NCBI GenBank assembly: GCA_041608775.1
Contig: JBFISC010000166.1
Location: 1 to 8,089, forward strand
DNA length: 8,089 nt
Direction: 5' to 3'
Origin: UBA7803 sp041608775
Lineage (GTDB): Bacteria > Pseudomonadota > Gammaproteobacteria > Pseudomonadales > Azotimanducaceae
In this document: positions 1 to 5,540 of the stretch, piece after piece
How positions within the stretch are numbered: the stretch's first letter is position 1
How the letters are laid out: the number at the start of each line of letters is the position of its first letter
Made by a program: the position numbers and the translations under genes
Notes under the pieces: generated by a model
Database searches by the model: none
Told to the model about the DNA's origin: nothing
Seen by the model: the letters and a program-made list of their open reading frames with translations, nothing else

Positions 1-248
1 CCCGACGGCGCTCCCGGATCGGGCGCAGGGTCCGGTGGGGGCTCCGCAGCCGGCGGCGCCCCCGGATCGGGCGCAGGGTCCGGTGGGGGCTCCGCCGCCG
101 GCGGCGGCACGGGGTCGGGCGCCGCCTGGGGTGCGGACGGCGGCACCGCCCGGTCCGCGGAGCCGCCACCGCCGCCACCGCCGCAACCGGCAGCCACGAC
201 GAGGAGAAAGACGACGAATCCACGACCGCGGATACGTGCTGCAGGCAT
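1..248 (-). CDS. Lipoprotein with Gly run and Pro/Asp repeats (N-terminal part, cut by window edge)
   Basis: I read this on the minus strand from an ATG at 248-246 through the left edge without a stop (82 codons plus two bases). A good ribosome binding site, GGAGG, lies 5 bases before the ATG. The protein opens with a short basic stretch (R5, R7, R9), a hydrophobic core (FVVFLLVVAAG) and a cysteine at 22, which reads as a type II signal peptide with lipobox AAG-C. Gly at +2 (no Asp) predicts outer-membrane sorting by the Lol rule. After the cysteine come seven glycines, then a disordered segment rich in Pro, Ala, Asp and Glu made from a 16-residue repeat (AEPPPDPAPDPGAPPA). No folded domain lies inside the window, so the function cannot be told. 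The low-complexity segment is probably a spacer that lifts a missing C-terminal domain off the membrane. Signal peptide and frame are seen directly; outer-membrane location is inferred. Confidence 0.72.
   Translation of the reverse strand, partial: MPAARIRGRGFVVFLLVVAAGCGGGGGGGSADRAVPPSAPQAAPDPVPPPAAEPPPDPAPDPGAPPAAEPPPDPAPDPGAPS
13..108. repeat. 48-bp tandem repeat, two copies inside the partial lipoprotein gene
   Basis: Copies at 13-60 and 61-108 match at 46 of 48 positions, the first 35 bases being identical. The 12 bases at 1-12 still match the end of the unit at about 9 positions, so the array probably goes on beyond the window. The unit is a multiple of three and encodes 16 residues rich in Pro, Ala and Asp, so gain or loss of a copy keeps the frame. 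Confidence 0.85.
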
Positions 249-446
249 GCAATCCTCCACCGCTGCTCGATCTTCCCTGGCCCGGCCCCCCAGGCCGGAA
301 TCCGTCGAGGACAGCGAATAGGCGAAGTGTAACAGAATTGCATGCGCCGCCTGCAGTGGGAAGTTCATCCCCGGCGGATCTGCGGAGCAGGGAAGGCAGC
401 ATGACCAGGGCCGCCCGGCTTATCGCCGCGGCCCCGGCCCGGCGGC
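249..446. other. Intergenic region between the two lipoprotein genes
   Basis: This 198-base gap separates two minus-strand genes. It holds the GGAGG ribosome binding site of the downstream lipoprotein (254-258), a small imperfect hairpin around 276-294 (CCTGG/CCAGG arms) that would sit in its leader, and a larger hairpin at 408-434 listed separately. The least GC-rich patch, around 315-345, reads TACACT on the minus strand and is a possible -10 box, but I find no convincing -35. No open reading frame here looks coding. Confidence 0.4.
408..434 (-). terminator. GC hairpin after the 670-aa lipoprotein gene, possible terminator
   Basis: GGGCCGC at 408-414 pairs perfectly with GCGGCCC at 428-434 around a 13-base loop. 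It begins about 12 bases past the stop of the minus-strand lipoprotein gene, the usual place for a terminator. No T-tract follows on the minus strand, so intrinsic termination is uncertain; it could equally be an mRNA-stabilising end or chance in GC-rich DNA. Confidence 0.3.
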
Positions 447-2459
447 TCAGTCGACGACCTTGACCACCTCGTTGGAGTAAGCGCTCTCGTTGCCGTCCGC
501 GTCCACGGCCGTCATGGCGAAGTAGTACTGGCCCGAACTCAGGGTCAACGCGTAGCTGTCCGCACCCGGCTCGGTGACCTCTACAGACTCCGTGTAGCTG
601 CGGCTGGTATCGCCGTAGTAGATCCGGTAGCCGCCGAGATCGGTGAGCGGCGTGCCGTCGACGTTCTCGGTCGGCGCCTGCCAGGCCAGCGTGACCGCGC
701 CGTTCACCGCGACCGAGATCATGGCGACACCGGTGCCCCCGGCCCCGCTGCAGCTGAGCGAGAACGTGGTCTGACGGTTCAGCGCGCCGCTGCTGGCACT
801 GCCGCTGGTCTCCCGGGCACCGCTCCAGCCGCCGCTGGCGCTGCAGCTGTCGGCGTTGCTCGAGCTCCAGCTCAGCTGGGTGGCCGTGCCATCTGCCACG
901 ACCAGGTCGGCGGCCTGCAGCGACACCGTGGGCACCGGTACGGGATCCGGATCCGGCTCGGGAACCGGGTCAGGCTCCGGCAGCGGATCGGGCTCGGGAA
1001 CCGGGTCGGGCTCCGGCAGCGGCTCGGGAACCGGGTCGGGCTCCGGCAGCGGGTCGGGCTGGGGAACCGGCTCCGGCTCAGGTAGCGGGTCAGGCTCTGG
1101 CAGCGGCTCCGGCTCGGGAACCGGAACACCGTCCACCATCACCACCACCGCACGCCGGGTGGTGCCGCCGAGCCCGGCGCACGCCAGCTCGAACACGGTG
1201 CTTCGCTCCAGGCTGCCGGTGGACCGGACGCCTTCCAGCGCCACCCCGCCGTCCCAGCCGCCGCCGGCGACGCAGACCTCGGCATCGCTGCTGGCCCAGG
1301 AGAGCCGGGTGGACTCACCGGCGGCCACGCTGGTCCGCTCCGCGGCGAACGACAGCATCGGCGCCGGCGCGGAATCGCGGCGTTCCCTGCGCTCGATCAG
1401 CACCGCCAGCTCGGACTCATCGGCAAACGCCAGGTTGTCGGTGTAGGCCCGCAGGTCCGTCTGAACCGCCGGCGTCAGCGCGGCCTGCACCCGCGCGCTG
1501 ACATCACTCGTCGGCGCGCCGTCCAGCGCCACCGCGAGTTCCGCCAGCTCGTCGCTGGCCAGCGTCTCGAGGAACACCCCCAGCAGCGCCAGCGTCTGAT
1601 CGCGGCCATCGGCCGTCACCGGCACGGAGGCCACGGACGGATCGGCCAGCTCCGGCATGATCGAGCGGATCGAGTCGTCCATGGCCGTCATCGCCGGCAG
1701 GTCGTCCACCTCCAGCCGCCGTGCCAGGGTTTCCAGCCGAACCCCGAGTTCCGCACCCTTGAAGATCGTAAGCAGCCGGGGATCCAGGGTGGCGCCCTCG
1801 GGGGTCTGCGGTCGCCCTGCCAGCTCGCAGGCGACCTGCGCGAGGATGGCGTCGCCATCCAGCTCGGTCCCCGTCGCTGCCAGCGCCCGGACGGTACGGC
1901 GCACGGTCTCCCCGACGGCTTCGTTGGCCAGGACCACGGCCTCGACGGTGGCTGCATCCACCGGGTCGCCTATCGGATCCGGCACCAGACTGCGGTCCAG
2001 GCCCATGCTCAGCTGTCCGAACACCTGCTGCCAGGCGCGATCCAGCGATTCCCCGGTGAGCCCGTCCGCGCTGCACTCGGCGGCCAGCACTGCCAGGGTG
2101 CCGAGCGGCGTCAGGTTGACGGTGATCTCTCCGTCCTCCAGAGCCGCGCCCACCAGCGTGAAATCCAGTTCCCGACCGGTCACCAGGTCGGTGCCGCCGG
2201 CGGCGGTGATCCGCACCGGCAGCGCCAGGCCTTCCGGCAACGAGATCTGGTAACTGGCCTCGGCGTCGCTGGTCTGCTGCTCGATGACCTCCCCGTCCGC
2301 ATCGGTGACGGTGATCTCCGCGCCCACCGCCGGCCCGTCGCCGACGCTGCCGCTGAGGTTGATGGCTTCGACCCGATTCGGCTCGCTGGTACCGGAACAA
2401 CCGGCCAGGAGAACGGCAAGGAGGACTGGGAATCCAAGACCAATGCGCGGGAAGGCCAT
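447..2459 (-). CDS. Large lipoprotein with two Ig-like domains, Pro-rich linker and fibronectin type III domain
   Basis: I chose the ATG at 2459 over an in-frame TTG at 2471 because GAGG (2466-2469) lies 6 bases before the ATG; this gives 670 aa. Numbering from that start: type II signal peptide with LLAG-C at Cys21 and Ser at +2, so probably outer membrane. Residues about 31-85 look like a carboxypeptidase-regulatory-like beta fold (SGSVGDGPAVGAEITVTDADG). Residues about 110-355 are mostly helical and match no family I know; Cys129 and Cys211 could form a disulfide. An Ig-like domain lies at about 366-443 (C396, C427), a Pro-Glu/Asp linker at about 446-510, a second related Ig-like domain at about 511-586 (C539, C570), and a fibronectin type III domain at about 588-668 (GYRIYYGDTS, then YYFAMTAVDADGNESAYSNE). 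No catalytic motif, sortase or type IX sorting signal is visible. The build suggests a cell-surface adhesion or glycan-binding protein; that role is inference. The neighbouring minus-strand gene is also a lipoprotein with a Pro/Asp linker, but the 198-base gap does not prove an operon. Confidence 0.85.
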   Translation of the reverse strand: MAFPRIGLGFPVLLAVLLAGCSGTSEPNRVEAINLSGSVGDGPAVGAEITVTDADGEVIEQQTSDAEASYQISLPEGLALPVRITAAGGTDLVTGRELDFTLVGAALEDGEITVNLTPLGTLAVLAAECSADGLTGESLDRAWQQVFGQLSMGLDRSLVPDPIGDPVDAATVEAVVLANEAVGETVRRTVRALAATGTELDGDAILAQVACELAGRPQTPEGATLDPRLLTIFKGAELGVRLETLARRLEVDDLPAMTAMDDSIRSIMPELADPSVASVPVTADGRDQTLALLGVFLETLASDELAELAVALDGAPTSDVSARVQAALTPAVQTDLRAYTDNLAFADESELAVLIERRERRDSAPAPMLSFAAERTSVAAGESTRLSWASSDAEVCVAGGGWDGGVALEGVRSTGSLERSTVFELACAGLGGTTRRAVVVMVDGVPVPEPEPLPEPDPLPEPEPVPQPDPLPEPDPVPEPLPEPDPVPEPDPLPEPDPVPEPDPDPVPVPTVSLQAADLVVADGTATQLSWSSSNADSCSASGGWSGARETSGSASSGALNRQTTFSLSCSGAGGTGVAMISVAVNGAVTLAWQAPTENVDGTPLTDLGGYRIYYGDTSRSYTESVEVTEPGADSYALTLSSGQYYFAMTAVDADGNESAYSNEVVKVVD
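930..1124. repeat. Hexamer-based (Pro-Glu/Asp)n coding repeat
   Basis: This stretch encodes the linker of the 670-aa lipoprotein, alternating Pro with Glu/Asp and with Leu/Val every third dipeptide. On the plus strand the landmark word GGGAACCGG starts at 960, 996, 1026, 1062 and 1116, giving spacings of 36, 30, 36 and 54 bases. All are multiples of six, so copies appear to have been gained and lost as whole dipeptides without breaking the frame. The opposite strand reads as a Gly-Ser/Thr open frame, which is only a shadow of the repeat. Confidence 0.85.
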
Positions 2460-2537
2460 GACAAACCTCAAAACTGCGAGTCTGTTGGGATCGCGCGACG
2501 CCCGGCTTGGGCAGCGCGCTCCTGTGTCTGTAAGAGG

Positions 2538-2543
2538 ATTGTA
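2538..2543 (-). promoter_or_regulatory. Possible -10 box for the 670-aa lipoprotein gene
   Basis: On the minus strand this reads TACAAT, five of six matches to TATAAT, preceded by a short T-run in otherwise GC-rich DNA and about 80 bases upstream of the chosen ATG. No good -35 hexamer sits 16-18 bases further upstream; that position holds the GGGAATTCCC palindrome, which might instead be an activator site. The call rests on one hexamer only. Confidence 0.3.
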
Positions 2544-2708
2544 AAAATCGTGTAGGGAATTCCCGTGACCCGGTTGGCACTCGCCGGAGCAGCGTTGGAG
2601 TTCGTGACGGGCGTCTCGAATTCCGGGCCGATTTCCCTTGCCGGCGAGCGGCAGAACATTCGGGTTCGTCTACCAGGGGTGCCAACCCGCAGCGACTTCC
2701 GCAGGTGT

Positions 2709-2743
2709 TTCCCGTAAGAATTCCCCAGGCCGTTCCCGTAAGA
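2709..2743. repeat. 11-bp direct repeat before the cation transporter start
   Basis: TTCCCGTAAGA occurs at 2709-2719 and again at 2733-2743, with starts 24 bases apart (a little over two helical turns). The second copy ends 8 bases before the ATG at 2752. Two exact 11-mers this close in an intergenic region suggest a regulator binding site for the transporter cluster, possibly a metal-responsive one, but no known operator consensus is recognised. Confidence 0.4.
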
Positions 2744-2751
2744 TGCCGCTC

Positions 2752-3663
2752 ATGGCGTCTGGCTCGAAGCGGGTAATCCTGGCGGCTCTGGTCGGCAACT
2801 CGCTGATCGCCGTCACCAAGTTCATCGCCGCCGGCATGACCGGCAGTTCGGCGATGCTGTCCGAAGGCATCCACTCCGTAGTCGATACCGGCAACCAGGT
2901 CCTGCTGCTCCACGGCCTGCGGCGCGCCGCAAGGCCCCCGGACCGGCGCTTTCCGTTCGGCCACGGCAAGGAGGTGTATTTCTGGAGCTTCGTGGTGGCG
3001 ATCATGATCTTCGCCGTCGGCTCCGGGATCTCCATCTACGAGGGCGTGCAGCACCTGCTGCACCCGGAGCCGATGCGTAACGTGACGGTGAACTACGTGG
3101 TCCTGGCCCTGGCCATCGTGTTCGAGGGTGTCGCCTGGTACTTCGCCTTCGTCGAGTTCAACAAGGCGCGTGGCCCGTGGGGCTACGTAGAGGCGGTCCA
3201 GCGCGGCAAGGACCCCACTCTGTTCGTGGTGCTGTTCGAGGACTCCGCCGCCATGGCCGGCCTGGTGGTGGCTCTGGTCGGCGTGCTGCTCACCGACGTT
3301 ACCGGCCTGGCCGTCTTCGACGGCGCAGCGTCGGTGATCATCGGGGTGATTCTCGGCGCCACCGCCGCCTGGCTGGCGCACGAAACCAAAGGCCTGCTGA
3401 TCGGTGAAGCTGCCAACCAGCGGGTCGTGGAGCGCATCCGGGAACTCGTTGCCATGGCCCCCGGTGTCGAGCACGTCAACGAAGTGCTGAGCATGCACAT
3501 GGGACCGGAGTTCATCCTGCTCAACGTCTCGGTGAAATTCGACAGCGTGGCAACGGCAACGGACATCGAGGGCGCGGTGGCACGACTCGATCGGGGGATC
3601 AAGGCGGAGTTTCCGGAAGTGAAGCGAATCTTCGTCGAAGCGGAGGCGCGCGCCAGGGCATGA
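2752..3663 (+). CDS. Cation diffusion facilitator (CDF) transporter, ZnT9/SLC30A9-like
   Basis: This is a 303-aa inner-membrane protein of the CDF family, which exports divalent metals such as Zn2+, Fe2+ or Mn2+ from the cytoplasm by proton antiport. The start MASGSKRVILAAL fits the family; an in-frame ATG at 2743 adds three residues. No Shine-Dalgarno is evident before either. TM1 is at about 7-27; TM2 carries SEGIHSVVDTGNQ with His41 and Asp45 in the metal-site pattern HxxxD. The loop RRFPFGHGKEVYFWS (65-79) is a CDF hallmark. TM5 carries LFEDSAAMAG (161-170), preceded by RGKDP, a combination I associate with the ZnT9-like subgroup rather than YiiP. The C-terminal cytoplasmic domain (about 215-295) has the usual alpha-beta layout. 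The canonical TM5 HxxxD is replaced by Glu163-Asp164. There is no His-rich loop. The gene overlaps the next by ATGA. Family is confident; metal specificity is not readable. Confidence 0.9.
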   Translation: MASGSKRVILAALVGNSLIAVTKFIAAGMTGSSAMLSEGIHSVVDTGNQVLLLHGLRRAARPPDRRFPFGHGKEVYFWSFVVAIMIFAVGSGISIYEGVQHLLHPEPMRNVTVNYVVLALAIVFEGVAWYFAFVEFNKARGPWGYVEAVQRGKDPTLFVVLFEDSAAMAGLVVALVGVLLTDVTGLAVFDGAASVIIGVILGATAAWLAHETKGLLIGEAANQRVVERIRELVAMAPGVEHVNEVLSMHMGPEFILLNVSVKFDSVATATDIEGAVARLDRGIKAEFPEVKRIFVEAEARARA

Positions 3664-5480
3664 CCGTCGAGATCGCCCTGGTGTTCGCCATCGTGGCCGC
3701 CGCGCTCTATCTGTTCGCGACGGAAAAGCTGCCGCTGGATGTCACCGCATTGCTGATCCTGGTGACGGTGATGGCCGTGCCGATCCTGTTCCACTCGTCG
3801 TGGCTGGTGGCCCGGGGCATCGATCTCAGGGCGGCGTTTCCCACCGTGGCGGAAGGGCTGTCCGGGTTTTCGAGCCCGGCCACCATCACGGTGCTGTGCA
3901 TGTTCATCCTGTCCACCGGCGTGCAGCGCTCAGGGCTGCTGCATCTGGTCGGGCGGCGGCTGTTTCCGCTGATGGCCGGCTCGGAGCTGCAGCGGATTCT
4001 GGTGATCGCCGCGCTGGTCGGGCCGATCTCGGGCTTCATCAACAACACCGCCGCCGTGGCCATGGCGATACCCATGCTGCTCGACATGGCGCGGCGCTCG
4101 GGTTCTCCCGCGGCGCGCATGCTGCTGCCGGTGAGCTTCTTCGGCATGCTCGGCGGCACCCTGACGCTGATCGGCACCTCGACCAACATCCTGGCTTCGT
4201 CGATCCTCGCGGACACGGACGAGTTCGCCCGCGAGATCGGCATGTTCGAGTTCACCCACCTCGGCCTCATCGTGCTCGGCACCGGGCTGCTCTACTTCGT
4301 GACCATCGGCCGCTGGCTCATGCCGGCAAAGGACGCCGCCAGCATCGGTCAGGACGAGGCCGAGCGGTTCGTGGTCGAGCTGGGGGTGCCCGCGACCAGC
4401 CCGCTGGTGGGGAAGACCCTCGAGCAATCCGAGTTCAGCGCCGCCACCGGGGTGACGGTCGTCAAGCTGGTGCGTGGCGGCCAGGTACGCATCAAGGCCG
4501 CCGCCGACACCCCCATCGAAGCAGACGACATCATCATGGTCCGGGCCACGGCCCGACAGATTCTCGATCTGATCAAGGGCGAGCGGGTCCAGGTGCTGTC
4601 GGAATTCGGCGACTCGCGACGGGTGCGCAGCGACGGCCATCTGGTTCCGGTGCTGCTGCGCAACCGGAACCTGTTCACCGGGCGCAGCGCCGCTGCCGTG
4701 GACTTCTGGAAGCGCTACCGGGCCAGGCTGATCGGCCTCGACACCGACCGGGTGGCCAGCCGCCGGCTGCAGGACGAGAAGCTCCATGTCGGCGAGGTGG
4801 CGCTGCTGGAGATCTCGGCCACCGCCCTGGGGAGCCTGCGCAAGCATCCGGACGTGGTGGTGCTCAGAGAGCACGAGGACGAGTTCGAGCGTCGCCGCAT
4901 GTGGCAGGTGGGCGGGATCGTGCTCGCCGTCATTCTCGGCGCCGCGCTGACGCCGCTGCCCATCGTGGTCACGGCGGTGGCCGGGGTGATCGCCATGGCC
5001 ATCTGCGGCTGCATCGCCCGGGAGGATATGTACACCGGCGTGTCCTGGGACGTGATCTTCCTGCTCGCCGGCGTGATCCCCCTCGGGGTGGCGATGACCA
5101 AATCCGGAGCCGCTGACTGGATCGCGGGGATGATCGCCACCCAGGCGTTGGGCTGGCACCCGCTGATGATCCTGCTGGCGCTCTACGCGGTGACCACCCT
5201 GCTCACCGAGGTGGTGAGCAACAACGCCGCGGTAGTCATTCTGGTGCCGGTTGCATTGTCCATCGCCGACGCGCTGAGCCTGACCCCGTTCTCCCTGGTG
5301 CTGGTCGTCATGTTCGCGGCTTCCACCAGTTTCCTCTCGCCGGTGGGGTATCAGACCAACACCATGATCTACGGCACCGGCGTGTACCGCTTCACCGACT
5401 TCGTTAAGGTCGGCGCCCCGCTGAATACGCTGCTGATGGTGGTCACCTGCGTTTCCATCTACCTGCTCTGGCCTCTCTGA
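3660..5480 (+). CDS. SLC13-family permease with central RCK_C (TrkA-C) domains
   Basis: A 606-aa inner-membrane transporter of the SLC13/DASS (ArsB/NhaD-like) superfamily, with two membrane halves split by a cytoplasmic insert. The first half (1-222) has the hairpin motif FINNTAAVAMAIPM (126-139) and GGTLTLIGTSTN (165-176). Residues about 236-308 form a clear RCK_C domain (SPLVGKTLEQSEF, then TPIEADDIIMV). A second, more divergent RCK_C copy spans about 325-402. The second half (413-606) has EVVSNNAAVVILVP (517-530) and GYQTNTMIYGTGVYRFTDF (563-581). The layout and length match E. coli YfbS and the algal SAC1-type proteins. Related members carry sulfate or other oxyanions or dicarboxylates with Na+, but the substrate here cannot be read from sequence. 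RCK_C domains usually bind a small regulatory ligand. The ATG at 3660 overlaps the stop of the CDF gene (ATGA); GGAGG at 3642-3646 is 13 bases upstream, rather far, so translation is probably coupled to the CDF gene. Confidence 0.9.
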   Translation: MTVEIALVFAIVAAALYLFATEKLPLDVTALLILVTVMAVPILFHSSWLVARGIDLRAAFPTVAEGLSGFSSPATITVLCMFILSTGVQRSGLLHLVGRRLFPLMAGSELQRILVIAALVGPISGFINNTAAVAMAIPMLLDMARRSGSPAARMLLPVSFFGMLGGTLTLIGTSTNILASSILADTDEFAREIGMFEFTHLGLIVLGTGLLYFVTIGRWLMPAKDAASIGQDEAERFVVELGVPATSPLVGKTLEQSEFSAATGVTVVKLVRGGQVRIKAAADTPIEADDIIMVRATARQILDLIKGERVQVLSEFGDSRRVRSDGHLVPVLLRNRNLFTGRSAAAVDFWKRYRARLIGLDTDRVASRRLQDEKLHVGEVALLEISATALGSLRKHPDVVVLREHEDEFERRRMWQVGGIVLAVILGAALTPLPIVVTAVAGVIAMAICGCIAREDMYTGVSWDVIFLLAGVIPLGVAMTKSGAADWIAGMIATQALGWHPLMILLALYAVTTLLTEVVSNNAAVVILVPVALSIADALSLTPFSLVLVVMFAASTSFLSPVGYQTNTMIYGTGVYRFTDFVKVGAPLNTLLMVVTCVSIYLLWPL

Positions 5481-5487
5481 GCGACGA

Positions 5488-5518
5488 CCGGCACTGCCGG
5501 GTGGGCTTCGCGCCGGCA
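5488..5518 (+). other. Competing short hairpins between permease and ABC exporter genes
   Basis: Three arms lie in the 60-base gap: CCGGCA (5488-5493), TGCCGG (5495-5500) and CCGGCA (5513-5518). The middle arm can pair cleanly with the last around a 12-base loop; pairing with the first would leave almost no loop. No T-tract follows, so I do not call a terminator. The hairpin might attenuate read-through or stabilise the upstream mRNA; it may also be chance. Confidence 0.3.
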
Positions 5519-5540
5519 ACCGGGCATCATTGTCGCTCCG

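Larger units (their letters stand above)
2460..2751. other. Divergent intergenic region between lipoprotein and cation transporter genes
   Basis: About 290 bases separate two genes that point away from each other, so both promoters should be here. It is visibly less GC-rich than its surroundings around 2520-2570. It contains a minus-strand -10-like box (2538-2543), a perfect 10-base palindrome GGGAATTCCC (2555-2564), GAATTCC words at 2557, 2618 and 2718, and an 11-base direct repeat at 2709 and 2733. A long in-frame extension of the transporter reading frame back to 2638 (TTG) adds residues with no family likeness and is not taken as coding. I do not see a convincing sigma-70 -35/-10 pair on the plus strand. 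Confidence 0.55.

Noticed and set aside
35..463. 142-codon plus-strand frame at the left end
   Set aside because: It is antisense to the partial lipoprotein, which has a signal peptide, lipobox and ribosome binding site; the plus-strand product is Arg/Pro-rich without a domain.
930..1124. CRISPR-like or regulatory repeat array
   Set aside because: Units are coding, vary in length by six bases and have no unique spacers; it is a low-complexity protein linker.
856..1446. Plus-strand frame encoding long Gly-Ser/Gly-Thr runs
   Set aside because: It is the reverse complement of the Pro-Glu/Asp linker of the lipoprotein. The lipobox, Ig and FN3 domains support the minus strand as coding.
2460..2471. 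TTG start four codons before the lipoprotein ATG
   Set aside because: The GAGG before the ATG at 2459 overlaps that TTG codon and is well spaced for the ATG, making the ATG the better start.
2638..2751. TTG start giving the CDF protein a 38-residue N-terminal extension
   Set aside because: The extra residues are not hydrophobic, look unlike CDF N-termini, and would cover the direct repeat region; family starts resemble the MASGSKRV start at 2752.
1504..3498. 664-codon open frame on the minus strand
   Set aside because: It spans the lipoprotein gene in another frame, the divergent intergenic region and the antisense of the CDF gene. A real gene would not cross all three; composition is that of a shadow.
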